Of a DNA stretch of 64,000 nucleotides, positions 1 through 8,147 are shown piece after piece. This DNA is from Clostridium gelidum. Its GTDB lineage: Bacteria > Bacillota > Clostridia > Clostridiales > Clostridiaceae. The notes under the pieces were generated by a model that saw nothing but the letters and a program-made list of their open reading frames with translations, had not been told where the DNA came from and searched no databases. How positions within the stretch are numbered: position 1 is the first letter of the stretch; each line of letters begins with the position of its first letter. The stretch is from positions 4,559,001 to 4,623,000 of the forward strand of contig NZ_AP024849.1 of NCBI RefSeq assembly GCF_019977655.1, read 5' to 3'. A program made the position numbers and the translations under genes.

Positions 1-622
1 GTTTATATATGGGGCTCGTACAAAGTTATGGCGACCATGCTGACCTTGTTGCAAGACCAATGTTTAATTTAAATTCAGGCCCTATGCTCTCTTTACTTAC
101 TATCGGAATTGCAGGAAGCAATGCAATAAGTTGGCAAGAATATGTAACCATTTTATTACCTATATGCATTGGAATTTTATTATGCACCCTTGATGATAAA
201 ATTAAACTATCAGGAAAAACGGAACTGCATTAGTGCTACCTATAATGGGCTTTATTTTAGGAGCAAATATTGATCTTTGGAAAATTTTTGAGGCAGGCTT
301 TAGCGGAGTTTTTCTTTTTATTATTGTAATAGTTGTAACTGGGCCTGTTGCCTTTATTGTTGACAGAGTTTTATTAAAAAGACCTGGTTATGGTGGTATG
401 GCAACTGTATCTGTTGCTGGTAACACAATTGCAGTGCCAGCGATGATTGGACAAATAGTTCCGAGCTTTTCTTCTTATGTAAAATTAGCAACTGTGCAAA
501 TATCGTGTGCTGCTGTTTTATCAGCAATTTTATGTCCATTTATCGTACAATGGCTTGCAAAACGTTTTGGGTGCCCAAAATATGAAGAAAATTTTGGTGA
601 AAAACAAAATTTTATTATATAA
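1..622 (+). pseudogene. kdgT: 2-keto-3-deoxygluconate permease, partial and frameshifted
   Basis: The gene enters from the left edge (frame open from base 3) and encodes the C-terminal part of a KdgT-type 2-keto-3-deoxygluconate:H+ symporter, an inner-membrane importer of pectin and hexuronate breakdown products. Visible family features are the Q-x-YG segment, NLNSGPMLSLL, a LCTLDDKIK segment and, in the next frame, LPIMGFILGANIDL followed by a TVSVAGNTIAVPA membrane segment. The reading frame breaks at the A-run 215-219: frame one ends at 233, while adding one A restores a continuous protein into the second frame, which ends at 622. Either a one-base deletion inactivated the gene or the base was lost in sequencing. 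No sugar-acid catabolic neighbours are visible downstream. Confidence 0.8.
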
Positions 623-829
623 GTAAAGAAACGGTTATTGTCCTTTGTATATTTTGATGCTACATATTTTTTGACACTTTTATTTAATGTATTTTGCTTT
701 ATACGTTAATTATTTATATATACTCTATTTTACTAATCGTATTTCTCATCTTACTTTTCATCATTAACGATTTAAGTATTCCTTTTATTTTTACTCATTA
801 TTATATATACTTATATGTTTATTATTCTT

Positions 830-1142
830 CTATGTTTTTATGTTCCCATTCACCTTTTTGAGTTTGTAATAGTAATAGTTCTCCCCATCAATTTTTATAG
901 TATCAATTAGCTTAAAACCACATTTTTCTATCACCTTATTTGAAGAAGTATTATATGTTAATGCAGTAGTATTTAATACCTCACAATTAGTGTTTTCAAA
1001 TAAGTACTTAATTAACCCTTTAGAAGCTTGAGTTGCATGCCCCTTACGTGTATATCTTTTGAAATACCATAACCTATTTCTCTATTTGGTGGAGGTAATT
1101 CATCTTTTAAACCTGAAGTAATCCAACCAAGATAAACTACCA
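830..1142 (-). pseudogene. GNAT acetyltransferase relic (C-terminal part, frameshifted)
   Basis: Read on the minus strand, 1142 to about 1065 gives a segment ending ELPPPNREIGYGISK. A frame change then leads into RYTRKGHATQASKGLIKYL, EVLNTTALTYNTSSN, KVIEKCGFKLI and a Tyr-rich tail, stopping at 830-832. This is the acetyl-CoA-binding loop and C-terminal half of a RimJ/RimL-like GNAT N-acetyltransferase (R-x-x-G-x-A and the N-x-x-S-x-x-V-x-E-K-x-GF motif are recognisable). The N-terminal half is absent, replaced at about 1142 by a histidine-kinase fragment on the other strand. It is a dead remnant; its substrate cannot be told. Confidence 0.7.
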
Positions 1143-1319
1143 CTTATATGGAATAGGTATTATAAGGTTAGCAAAGAGCATAAACGTGCAGCAATTGGAA
1201 CGGGACTTGGCTTGTCAATTGTAAAAACTATTCTTGGCCAACATCATGCCAATTATGGAGTTAAAAGTACTGTTGGTCAAGGCAGTATCTTCTGGTTTGA
1301 ACTGGACATCTACAAATAA
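1143..1319 (+). pseudogene. Sensor histidine kinase relic (ATP-binding C-terminus)
   Basis: The plus strand encodes IWNRYYKVSKEHKR followed by GTGLGLSIVKTIL and a terminal VKSTVGQGSIFWFEL-like strand, then stop at 1317-1319. This is the F-box/G2 part of a HATPase_c domain from a PAS-type hybrid or sensor kinase; the rest of the kinase is missing. It abuts the antiparallel acetyltransferase relic at about 1142, so the junction marks an old rearrangement or deletion. No start codon or RBS is present and it should be non-functional. Confidence 0.75.
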
Positions 1320-1405
1320 AATTCAGTAACTACAAAATAATCACTTGCTTACTATGTTGATATTTTGATATATATATTTTAAATTAAGAAATATTCTTAA
1401 AATAA

Positions 1406-1510
1406 CTAGTTTTTCCAACCTCGAAACCTCTCAGCCCTCATTTTTGGCGCATATTCTTCACCATATTTATGGTAATATTCTTCTCCATATTCATGGTGAA
1501 CCATATACAT
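1406..1510 (-). repeat. Short relic reading frame, paired with a copy near 36.9 kb
   Basis: The minus strand can be read as a 34-codon frame with two copies of a His-x-Tyr-Gly-Glu-Glu-Tyr motif, but no ribosome binding site precedes it. The portion 1415-1474 is similar to 36911-36966 (shared core GGCGCATATTCTTC on the plus strand). In the second copy a different frame gives PKCGLRGYGD, a zinc-ribbon-like string, so both are probably relics of one small gene or repeat. The function is unknown. Confidence 0.3.
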
Positions 1511-1651
1511 ATTTATAAATATAATATTATTAAATTTTTAATGAGTTTAATCTAAACTTGCCACCATTCTGACATAATTTCATATTATAATAAGTTTATA
1601 AAGCTGATAATAATATTTTTTTTCATAAATATTTACCCTATAAATATAAAG

Positions 1652-1695
1652 AAGCAACATTCATATTACCCCTATGAAATGTTGCTTTTTCTTTA
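1652..1695 (+). terminator. Hairpin with T-run
   Basis: A 10-bp perfect stem (AAGCAACATT / AATGTTGCTT) with a 16-nt loop is followed on the plus strand by a T-run. It would serve as an intrinsic terminator for plus-strand transcription, though the only upstream plus-strand gene is a kinase relic. Confidence 0.6.
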
Positions 1696-1779
1696 TGTTC
1701 AATAAGTTTAAGTTATACATTATTTTAAAATGTTGTAATATAATTACAACGTTTTACTTATTACACTTCTTAAGAAAAG

Positions 1780-1860
1780 AAATATTCTAATAATTCTATA
1801 ATTTACTAGGCATTGAAAAATCACTCACAGGAAGTTTCCCGTGAGTGATTATTGGTTAGG
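1780..1860. repeat. Dispersed CACTCACGGGAA hairpin repeat, copy 1
   Basis: This is the first of five copies of a hairpin family (others near 14749, 23197, 35887 and 44219). The stem occupies 1819-1850, with arms CACTCACAGGAA and TTCCCGTGAGTG around GT. About 35 bases to the left (AATTCTATAATTTACTAGGC) also match copies 2 and 4. This copy is flanked by no intact gene. Confidence 0.8.
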
Positions 1861-1999
1861 GATTTATTTTAAAAATCTCAATTGTCAAATAATTTAAAAT
1901 GCTGTCGTTCATTTTGAGCGATACAGCATCTTTTCAAAGTTTTTTATAATAATCTATTTATGTTTTTATATTTCATCATCATGAAATGATATACAAATC

Positions 2000-2105
2000 A
2001 CCTCATCAGTACTTAGTTCTTCGACCTTACTTAAATACATTATTAAGTTATCATTGATATTACTTATGATGTGGCTCACCCGTCATTATTCTAAACCACC
2101 TTGCA
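2000..2105. repeat. Internally deleted recombinase-relic repeat (copy D)
   Basis: The segment runs CTTAGTTCTTCGACCTTACT ... ATTAAGTTATCATTGATATT ... ACTTATGATGTGGCTCACC. It matches 15780-15880 almost throughout, and its two ends match the ends of the longer recombinase-relic repeats at 10.4, 33.7 and 35.6 kb. No gene is seen in 1861-2250 otherwise. Confidence 0.6.
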
Positions 2106-2250
2106 CTTGCTATTCCAACAAGTACATTTGTTATTTCCCCTACACTTAACACAACAAAAAACACTAAGTGATCAAAGTCCATTGAACTTCAAGACTTTGA
2201 CCACCTAGCATTATAACAAGTTTTCTTATTTTTTGATTATGCCTTATACA

Positions 2251-2949
2251 TTAGATATAAATTATCTCTACTCCTGAAAAGCTAATATCACCAACTAATG
2301 TTAAAGTATTTGTTGTTGTTTGATTATTTCTATTCTTTTCATCAATAGATCCTAAAAACACATTTGTTTTATCATTAACACTCCAAGTTTTGGGTATATA
2401 TAATTCCATTCCTGAAAAAGAAGCATTAATTCTAACTACAGCATTTTCATTACTCATTATTGCATTATCAAAATATACCTTCATAGCTCCAAAAGAACAA
2501 TTAAAATCAGCTTGCTCAAACTTATCTGTATTTATATATTTTATACTAGCACCAAATGAAGTTTTAAATCCAACATTACTTCCATCTTCTATATTAATTT
2601 TCTCAAACTTGTAATCATCATGATTATGCTCATGATTAATCCATTTAATGTGCTTGTGAAAAATCATAGAAAGACCAATACTACCAAATAGCGCTGCCAT
2701 TAGCACTGTCCAAGGTGTAATAGCTGTAAGCCCTAATTCTTTATCATATATTATACAAATAAATGCAATAGGAAATAGAATACCTTGAAAATTCAGACGA
2801 AGTAAACTTTTTCCAATAACTACTACCAAAAAAACTGTTAACAATAAACTAAATACATGTATATTAGGGATATATCCAAGTTTACTTACAATCAAAAAAA
2901 TACCTGCTAATATTAATAAAATTCCCCAAAAAACACTTTCTTTTTTCAT
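2251..2949 (-). CDS. LiaF-like membrane protein (cell-envelope stress type)
   Basis: This 232-residue protein has about four hydrophobic segments in residues 5-105, a short His-rich linker (HEHNHDD), and a soluble all-beta C-terminal domain with repeated Ser-Phe-Gly/Ser-Gly turns (KTSFGASIKY, NCSFGAMKVYF, NASFSGMELYIP, DISFSGVEIIYI). That is the layout of LiaF/DUF1700-DUF2154 toastrack proteins of the cell-wall-active antibiotic response. It begins one base after the LytTR stop codon with RBS AGAGGAAATAAG before ATG, so the two are co-transcribed. By analogy it would modulate a membrane stress or transport process together with its LytTR partner; the actual signal is unknown. It is the last gene of the operon. 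Confidence 0.75.
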   Translation of the reverse strand: MKKESVFWGILLILAGIFLIVSKLGYIPNIHVFSLLLTVFLVVVIGKSLLRLNFQGILFPIAFICIIYDKELGLTAITPWTVLMAALFGSIGLSMIFHKHIKWINHEHNHDDYKFEKINIEDGSNVGFKTSFGASIKYINTDKFEQADFNCSFGAMKVYFDNAIMSNENAVVRINASFSGMELYIPKTWSVNDKTNVFLGSIDEKNRNNQTTTNTLTLVGDISFSGVEIIYI

Positions 2950-2950
2950 C

Positions 2951-3406
2951 TTATTTCCTCTTTTCTAATAATTTAATTTTTAATGGTTTATAATAATATC
3001 TTGAAACATATACCTGTTTATGAGTATTTTGAAATTCAACCTTACTTGCTGATGATAGGCTACGTGTTATGGAATAAATATGATTTGTATTTAGAATTGT
3101 TGATTTTGAAACTCGCATAAAATATCCTGGCAAGAATTCTTCAAGTTCATAAAGCTTATATTTAACACTATATATATTACTAATGGTATGTGCACAAATA
3201 CCATTTTCTTCAGTATCAAAAAATAAAACTTCTTCCAAAGAAAGATAATACTCCGCATCACCTCTGTAAAAAATTATACCTTTCTTATTCGATAGCATAT
3301 CGCCAAGCATAACTTGAATATTTTCAACCTCTTCACTTAGTTCACTACACTTAATAATAACTTCATTTTCAGTTATTTTATTATCTACTTCAATTCGTAT
3401 TTTCAT
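2951..3406 (-). CDS. LytTR-domain DNA-binding regulator
   Basis: The protein has about 151 residues with a C-terminal LytTR DNA-binding domain (roughly residues 45-150: EEVLFFDTEENG, YKLYELEEFLPGYFMRVSKSTILN, the last being the highly conserved R-x-x-K/R-S-x-x-x-N core). There is no receiver domain, so it is a stand-alone LytTR regulator. I take the ATG at 3406, preceded by GGGAGGGAAAAT, rather than the GTG five codons upstream. It is co-transcribed with the LiaF-like protein one base downstream, a common clostridial pairing. A consensus promoter and repeated ACCACTTAC elements lie immediately upstream, suggesting autoregulation. Confidence 0.85.
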   Translation of the reverse strand: MKIRIEVDNKITENEVIIKCSELSEEVENIQVMLGDMLSNKKGIIFYRGDAEYYLSLEEVLFFDTEENGICAHTISNIYSVKYKLYELEEFLPGYFMRVSKSTILNTNHIYSITRSLSSASKVEFQNTHKQVYVSRYYYKPLKIKLLEKRK

Positions 3407-3428
3407 ATTTTCCCTCCCCACAGTTATT

Positions 3429-3457
3429 ATTATATTAATTGCTTTTGCCCTTGTAAA
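3429..3457 (-). promoter_or_regulatory. Sigma-A-type promoter of the LytTR/LiaF-like operon
   Basis: On the minus strand a -35 TTTACA (3452-3457) and -10 TATAAT (3429-3434) are separated by exactly 17 bp. The -10 lies 22 bp before the LytTR start codon at 3406. Confidence 0.75.
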
Positions 3458-3497
3458 TGGTATAACAGTAAGTGGTTAGTTATTACTTGTAAGTGGT
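3453..3497 (-). promoter_or_regulatory. LytTR operator: spaced direct repeats
   Basis: ACCACTTAC occurs at 3489-3497 and again at 3468-3476 (minus-strand reading), start-to-start 21 bp. A related ACCATTTAC at 3453-3461 overlaps the -35. Direct 9-bp repeats two helical turns apart are the known binding pattern of LytTR proteins, so this is the probable autoregulatory site. Confidence 0.65.
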
Positions 3498-3513
3498 ATG
3501 TTTTTAAACTGAA

Positions 3514-3556
3514 AAAGAAGGAAAATTTCTATTACTTAGAAAATTCTCCTTCTTTA
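3514..3556 (-). terminator. Terminator after luxC-like gene
   Basis: The minus-strand hairpin has AAAGAAGGA-type arms extended by an A/T stem (about 17 bp with one mismatch) and ends in a T-run. It lies immediately after the stop codon at 3557. Confidence 0.8.
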
Positions 3557-4846
3557 TTATTTCACTCTTCTATTAACCTTCCGAACATATCTTCCCAAAG
3601 CATAAACCCCATCATGGGGTTCACCACTATAATTAACAGACATATAACCACAACTTGTAATTCTATTTACTCCCGCTGAATATAAAATATTAGACAATTC
3701 ATCTAATTCTTCCTTATGACAACTCAATCCAACAGTTTGCAAGTGACCCTTGTGAGCTCTTAACAAACCTAATAATTTTTCTCGTTTTATTGGCATTGCC
3801 CAAATATTACGAAAAAGTGGAGATGCTTTTAGTTCAGCATTATAGTCTACCATAACACTATACTGCTTTTTTTCATCAGTAATCAATCTTTTTTCTTCTA
3901 GAATTTCCTCCATTTTAACAAGTTCATGGGTCCATGTGATTTGTGCTTGTACATCTATAGGTCTAACTAATGATGGATATTCTGCTGCCACACTTTCAAT
4001 ATGTTTTGCCAACCTATTTGCAAAATCATCAAGCTCTTTATTCTCATCAGTTTCATAAAAAACACATTGAGGAGAACTACAATAAAGCTGATCCGTTAAA
4101 CATATATCCCTTGCTAAACCTGCCAAATCTTTTTCATCCTTCTCTTGCTTTGTAAAATAGGCAAAACTCAAGCGATGACCCCATTCAATTATAGGCAAAG
4201 ATGGTGGAGCAAGTTTCCTTATAGCTCTAATAGCTTCATCTGATCCCCAGACTACAGCTGCATTTGCCATTTCCACAAGTTTACCAATCACTTCACTATT
4301 CTTTGAAGACACATCAAGAACATAGATATATGGTTTTAACCTAGGTTCTATCTCAACTAATCTCATAAGTATCTTAGAGGACAAGCCACCTTCATGTTCT
4401 GGCAACTTTAATATATTTATATTCCTTGTTAAGAGGCCTTCTATAACACTAAATGCAGAAAGTCCTAAAGCATTTCCTGCTCCAATATGTAGGATTACTC
4501 CAAGAGGCTGTTCTTTTTCTTCTATCCCTGTCTCAACCGTTTTCCACACAAAAGGGTTCTCTCCTAATTCAGAATGTACTTTAGTCAGCAGTGCCTTTCT
4601 ATCTATACTATCTATAATAACCTTTACATATTCCTCGGAAACCCATTTTGGCATCCCCATTGCTATAAGTTGCTGCACAACCTCCTGTTTATTGATTTCC
4701 TTTGCCAAACTATGGGCTGCTTCAATGACTATTTCTGGCATCAGTGTCTCAAGCAATAAATCAGCTTCTATTATTTCCTTTAGTTCACTAAGATTATTGA
4801 TAAAGTTATCCTTAGAAATTAGTTCCCCTCTATAAATATTATCCAT
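3557..4846 (-). CDS. luxC: LuxC-family acyl-CoA/acyl-protein reductase
   Basis: The 429-residue protein belongs to the LuxC family (PF05893), aldehyde-dehydrogenase-like enzymes that reduce an activated fatty acyl group to the aldehyde with NAD(P)H. Visible features are the nucleotide-binding HIGAGNALG at about 120-128, NILKLP near 145, VVWGSDEAI near 199-206, and a likely nucleophile Cys256 in LYCSSPQCVFYE, matching the acyl-accepting Cys region of LuxC. The ATG at 4846 starts one base after the LuxE stop, and its RBS (AAGGGAG) lies inside the end of luxE, so the two are translationally linked. No LuxA/LuxB luciferase or LuxD thioesterase is present, so bioluminescence is not implied; the product is probably a long-chain aldehyde or alcohol of unknown use. 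Confidence 0.85.
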   Translation of the reverse strand: MDNIYRGELISKDNFINNLSELKEIIEADLLLETLMPEIVIEAAHSLAKEINKQEVVQQLIAMGMPKWVSEEYVKVIIDSIDRKALLTKVHSELGENPFVWKTVETGIEEKEQPLGVILHIGAGNALGLSAFSVIEGLLTRNINILKLPEHEGGLSSKILMRLVEIEPRLKPYIYVLDVSSKNSEVIGKLVEMANAAVVWGSDEAIRAIRKLAPPSLPIIEWGHRLSFAYFTKQEKDEKDLAGLARDICLTDQLYCSSPQCVFYETDENKELDDFANRLAKHIESVAAEYPSLVRPIDVQAQITWTHELVKMEEILEEKRLITDEKKQYSVMVDYNAELKASPLFRNIWAMPIKREKLLGLLRAHKGHLQTVGLSCHKEELDELSNILYSAGVNRITSCGYMSVNYSGEPHDGVYALGRYVRKVNRRVK

Positions 4847-4847
4847 A

Positions 4848-5966
4848 TTAGTCTCCCTTCATATACTCTGAAGCAGCAACTGCGCAGCTTCTTACATTAG
4901 CTGTTCCTGCTCTACCAAGTACTTCAAAATAGGGTGTCTCAATTCCACAGCCACATTTTTTACCATCTCTTAATACTGCCATATCCCCCATAAGTATAGA
5001 AGATATAGGCACAGAAGAAACCAATGGACTTACAAAGTTTAGGAATCCAGGCTGATTAAAACCTAACGGTTCTAAAGTTTTCACATCACGGATAATAACT
5101 CTACTCCATATGGGTACATGCATGTGGTGTTTTTCACATTCAGGATACGCAACACTGTGCTCCACAGCACTGTAGAAATCACGACAATTCTTAGCTGGAA
5201 TACCAAGAAATTCTTCAACCATTGAATATAATTCATTCTTATCTATTGCCATATCACCAAACTTTTTCCAACCACCACCTGTTAGAACTACAGACCTTTT
5301 ATTTAACTTTAATGGCCTTATGCCTGAGTCTTTCATCATTTTTAAAAGCATATATAAATAAGAAGGAAAACCTAAAATTCGAACTGGTAGCTTTTGTCTG
5401 TTAAATCTCTTAAAAGCATCTATAATTCCAAAATAATCAATTTCATAACCATTGCCAATAGATCTTAATGCAAATACTTTTTCTTTAACCGGTGCAAATC
5501 TAGTCATGCCAAGCGCAATCTTTACATTGCCCATATCATTTCCCGCTTTAGGTTCATACCCTAAAATAAGATAATTAGTTGGGATTATTGAAATAAATCC
5601 ATGATGCTTTATAGCTTTAATTGCCATTTTAGTTCCAAGTTTAATTGAAGTAGAATCAAGAAATATCTGGCTTTTTTGACCTTGCGTACCAGAGGATGTA
5701 GCGTGAATTTCAATTTCTTCATTTTTTACACTAAGCACTTCATGATGTTTAAAAAATTCTGCAGTTATTGTTGGTATTTTTCCACAATCCTCAATGGACT
5801 TTATTTGTTCACTTGAAAAATTACGATCTTTTAATAACTTATCATAAAATTCACAATGAGTCCGATGATGATTTATGGATTCTCTCATTGCTTCTAGAAA
5901 TAAGGTTTCACTCCCCTTTTGATCATAGATTTTACTATAAGCAAATAATTCCTCCCTGGCCGTCAT
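4848..5966 (-). CDS. luxE: LuxE-family acyl-protein synthetase
   Basis: This is an ANL-type adenylate-forming enzyme of the LuxE family (PF04443), which activates a fatty acid as acyl-AMP and passes it to a Cys for hand-over to LuxC. The signature is HATSSGTQGQKSQIFLDSTS (the Ser/Thr/Gly-rich ATP loop); VVLTGGGWKKFG and DFYSAVEHSVAYPEC correspond to the later ANL motifs. I choose the ATG at 5966 because AAGGGGG sits 7 nt upstream; an upstream start at 5999 lacks an RBS. It is the first gene of a two-gene operon closed by a terminator at 3514-3556. The region 5967-6190 is intergenic with a TATAAT-like -10 near 6045 but no convincing -35. Confidence 0.85.
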   Translation of the reverse strand: MTAREELFAYSKIYDQKGSETLFLEAMRESINHHRTHCEFYDKLLKDRNFSSEQIKSIEDCGKIPTITAEFFKHHEVLSVKNEEIEIHATSSGTQGQKSQIFLDSTSIKLGTKMAIKAIKHHGFISIIPTNYLILGYEPKAGNDMGNVKIALGMTRFAPVKEKVFALRSIGNGYEIDYFGIIDAFKRFNRQKLPVRILGFPSYLYMLLKMMKDSGIRPLKLNKRSVVLTGGGWKKFGDMAIDKNELYSMVEEFLGIPAKNCRDFYSAVEHSVAYPECEKHHMHVPIWSRVIIRDVKTLEPLGFNQPGFLNFVSPLVSSVPISSILMGDMAVLRDGKKCGCGIETPYFEVLGRAGTANVRSCAVAASEYMKGD

Positions 5967-6193
5967 GCCCATTCCCCCTTTGCATATTAGAGTTCTCACC
6001 TAAGCTCTTCATAGCATGTGTTGATTTACATTTTCACATCTATATTATATACAAATTAAGCAAAACTTACCATGTTACTTTGTAGTATGTTTTCATTTAT
6101 TTATGACATACATCACCATACTGCTTTAACTGCAGTTTTCAGCTAATGCTATTTTTTAATTAGTTACTTTGCCGATGAATTAAATCCTATTAT

Positions 6194-6295
6194 TCATTTA
6201 TCATTTTTATATAGATTAATCAACTCATCTAAAGAGATATCTATACCAACCATCCTTAATGAATTAGTTTTTATTTTCTCAACTGAATATAACAT
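6194..6295 (-). CDS. Possible 33-residue peptide, unknown
   Basis: The frame begins at ATG 6295, reads MLYSVEKIKTNSLRMVGIDI and ends TGA at 6194. An AAGGGGG that is also the 3' arm of the terminator at 6305-6341 lies 8 nt upstream. It could be a real small protein, the start of a decayed gene, or chance. I do not recognise it. Confidence 0.25.
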   Translation of the reverse strand: MLYSVEKIKTNSLRMVGIDISLDELINLYKNDK

Positions 6296-6345
6296 AAAAA
6301 AATCCCCCTTTATAATATACCCAAGGTATATTATAAAGGGGAATA
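6294..6345 (-). terminator. Strong terminator after the CD3324-like gene
   Basis: A perfect 17-bp stem (6305-6321 with 6325-6341) closed by a 3-nt loop is followed by a seven-T run on the minus strand. It lies 32 bp beyond the stop codon at 6377. Confidence 0.9.
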
Positions 6346-6376
6346 TAGTTACTGTTGCAAATTGTTTAAATCAACC

Positions 6377-6637
6377 CTATTTACGATATAAAATCTTTCT
6401 AATAGTTTCTATAGACAAATTAAAAGTATCTGCTAGTTCTTCCATTGAAGCCCCAGCTTTATGTTCCTTACATATTTTTTGGTTTCGTTCCTCATAATAT
6501 CTACGTGCACCAGAACCTTCCCCCCATTTCTGTCTTTCAGTAACCTGAGGAATATATATCGCCTCTCCTGATGTGTATTTCTGTATTTCACGAAGCAATT
6601 TATCCGGCAAAATATCTAAGGCATTTCTATATTTCAT
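6377..6637 (-). CDS. CD3324-like small HTH protein
   Basis: The 86-residue protein starts MKYRNALDILPDKLLREIQK and contains GEAIYIPQ, then a C-terminal helix-turn-helix (EELADTFNLSIETIRKILYRK). This matches the clostridial CD3324 family, distantly related to the Mor/C transcription activators of phage Mu. It probably binds DNA or acts as a small regulatory adaptor; its target is unknown. It is co-directional with and 43 bp downstream of the nucleotidyltransferase-like gene and is followed by a strong terminator. Confidence 0.7.
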   Translation of the reverse strand: MKYRNALDILPDKLLREIQKYTSGEAIYIPQVTERQKWGEGSGARRYYEERNQKICKEHKAGASMEELADTFNLSIETIRKILYRK

Positions 6638-6680
6638 AACTACCCCATTCCCAATTCAATATTTTATTATCTACCTACCT

Positions 6681-7724
6681 CTATCCTTGTTTCTTTAAAA
6701 ATTCATCTAGATTATCATACTTTATTAAAACTGCCCCATGCTTTTTTATTTCACTAAGGATGTATTCCTCTATATCCTTTGCACGCTTCCCAAAGACAGA
6801 CAAATCTTTAACATCATAACTACCAAGTAAATCCATCTTATCTAAGCCTGCTTCTTCAGTAAGAATATCAAATTCTACTTGCAAATAATATCCCAAATGA
6901 AAACATTCTATAGACTTATTATTCTTACATGCATAAGCAATGCGTCTGAAGGTATATCTAGCTTCTTCATACCATCCTGCCAATTCATCATAATTATAGC
7001 CTTTTAAATTTCTCTCAGGCATGAACTGCTCAAAAAACTCTCTTGTTTCTTCTATTAAATTATGGACTGCTTTGAATATATTATCAATGTCTGTTGCCCT
7101 AAGAATTTCTTCATAGTTTTTTAAAAAATTAGCTGGAATACTAGGGAATCTCTTTATCTGTTCCATTCTTTCTGAATATCCGTAATCCCTATTAATATAA
7201 GTCCCATTAATTATTGCTAATGACTGACTTAAATACTCAATAATTCCTCCTGCAGCCTTTCTAACATTACTGAGAATCTTTTCAAAGAGCATAATTTTGT
7301 ATATATCCATTGCAGAATTAATCTTTTCTAAAGATTTCATATATAAAAAATCTTTATCCTTTAAATTATTAAACATAGTTTTTCTTAGCAATTCAAAACG
7401 CTCTCTATCAGTATCACTTCTAGCATATAGGATTTCACTATCTGCTAAACAAAATGCAATACCTTCATTTAATGTTGCTAGTCCCGCTACTCTTTCCCAT
7501 GACATTGGAAACAAATCATATCCCATATCATCAATTATAAAAGTTCTTGCAAGAGAATATCCATGGTCACAAGTTGGTATAAAAAAGTCAAATGCCATAT
7601 CATCTCCATCCTCTGGTACCTTGCATGCCCCTTTTCTTCCAAGTAGTAGACTTATATCTCCATTAAATTCTGTTTCTATTTTATTGATAGCCCATTCAAT
7701 TAACTCTTTATCTATTTTTTTCAT
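6681..7724 (-). CDS. Nucleotidyltransferase-like protein of unknown function
   Basis: The protein has about 347 residues. The N-terminal part (MKKIDKELIEWAINKIETEF, DMAFDFFIPTCDHGYSLA) resembles a degenerate nucleotidyltransferase fold of the kind paired with a C-terminal helical domain, but the usual G-S-x10-D-x-D signature is not clear, so activity is doubtful. The C-terminal two-thirds is alpha-helical with no membrane segments or signal peptide. The GTG at 7739 is possible, but the ATG at 7724 has AGGCGAG at the right spacing. It probably forms a two-gene operon with the small HTH gene downstream. I cannot assign a substrate. Confidence 0.5.
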   Translation of the reverse strand: MKKIDKELIEWAINKIETEFNGDISLLLGRKGACKVPEDGDDMAFDFFIPTCDHGYSLARTFIIDDMGYDLFPMSWERVAGLATLNEGIAFCLADSEILYARSDTDRERFELLRKTMFNNLKDKDFLYMKSLEKINSAMDIYKIMLFEKILSNVRKAAGGIIEYLSQSLAIINGTYINRDYGYSERMEQIKRFPSIPANFLKNYEEILRATDIDNIFKAVHNLIEETREFFEQFMPERNLKGYNYDELAGWYEEARYTFRRIAYACKNNKSIECFHLGYYLQVEFDILTEEAGLDKMDLLGSYDVKDLSVFGKRAKDIEEYILSEIKKHGAVLIKYDNLDEFLKKQG

Positions 7725-7934
7725 ATATACTCGCCTCACAAACTTTTTATTTAGAAGTAACAGCTGTTTTCTATATTCTCATTTTATACAAAAAAATGAC
7801 AGCCTTCAATGCCATCATTTTTTCTTACTAATTCTCTCCCATAACTTCACATCTTTTTCCAACTATATTATTAGATTAGTTTTAAAACATGATTTTTTTA
7901 TAGATCATTAGTTCTAAATATATTTGTTAAACAT

Positions 7935-7980
7935 ACTACTTATGATACGGTTTACCGTATCAGTAGCAAGTGATAACCAA
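7935..7980. repeat. ACTTATGATATGG palindrome repeat
   Basis: This 9-bp perfect palindrome (TGATACGGT at 7943-7951, ACCGTATCA at 7954-7962, 2-nt loop) is followed by AGTAGCAAGTGATAACC. Close relatives are at about 15840-15885, 19797-19830, 28408-28440, 33970-34012, 35810-35835 and 2065-2085. Confidence 0.75.
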
Positions 7981-7984
7981 TTGT

Positions 7985-8050
7985 CTTTCGAACTTATCCG
8001 ACTGCGTTGGATAAGTTCGAATAACCAAATACAAGATTTGGATTCTTACT
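7985..8050 (+). pseudogene. Fragment related to the 36.5-kb hypothetical protein
   Basis: The bases encode a string with PNTRFGF after an in-frame stop, and CCAAATACAAGATTTGGATT is nearly identical to the coding strand of the 103-residue protein at 36495-36806. The bases 7988-8020 also form a 12-bp perfect hairpin (TCGAACTTATCC arms). A third fragment of this kind is at about 37158-37182. Confidence 0.45.
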
Positions 8051-8075
8051 TATATAACAAGTTCTTTTATTGAAA

Positions 8076-8127
8076 ATAAGAAGCACCTCTTTAAGATACT
8101 TCTTATCATTCTAATTTTAACTGTTAC
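8076..8127. repeat. Dispersed AAGAAGCACCT hairpin, copy 1
   Basis: AATAAGAAG ... CTTCTTATC forms a short hairpin, and the whole segment matches 31262-31310 at most positions. This copy lies downstream of the MerR relic. Confidence 0.5.
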
Positions 8128-8147
8128 ATCCTTTGTGTAGATTAAAA

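Noticed and set aside
3557..5966. Bioluminescence operon
   Set aside because: Only luxC and luxE homologues are present; there is no luciferase, thioesterase or flavin reductase of the lux type.
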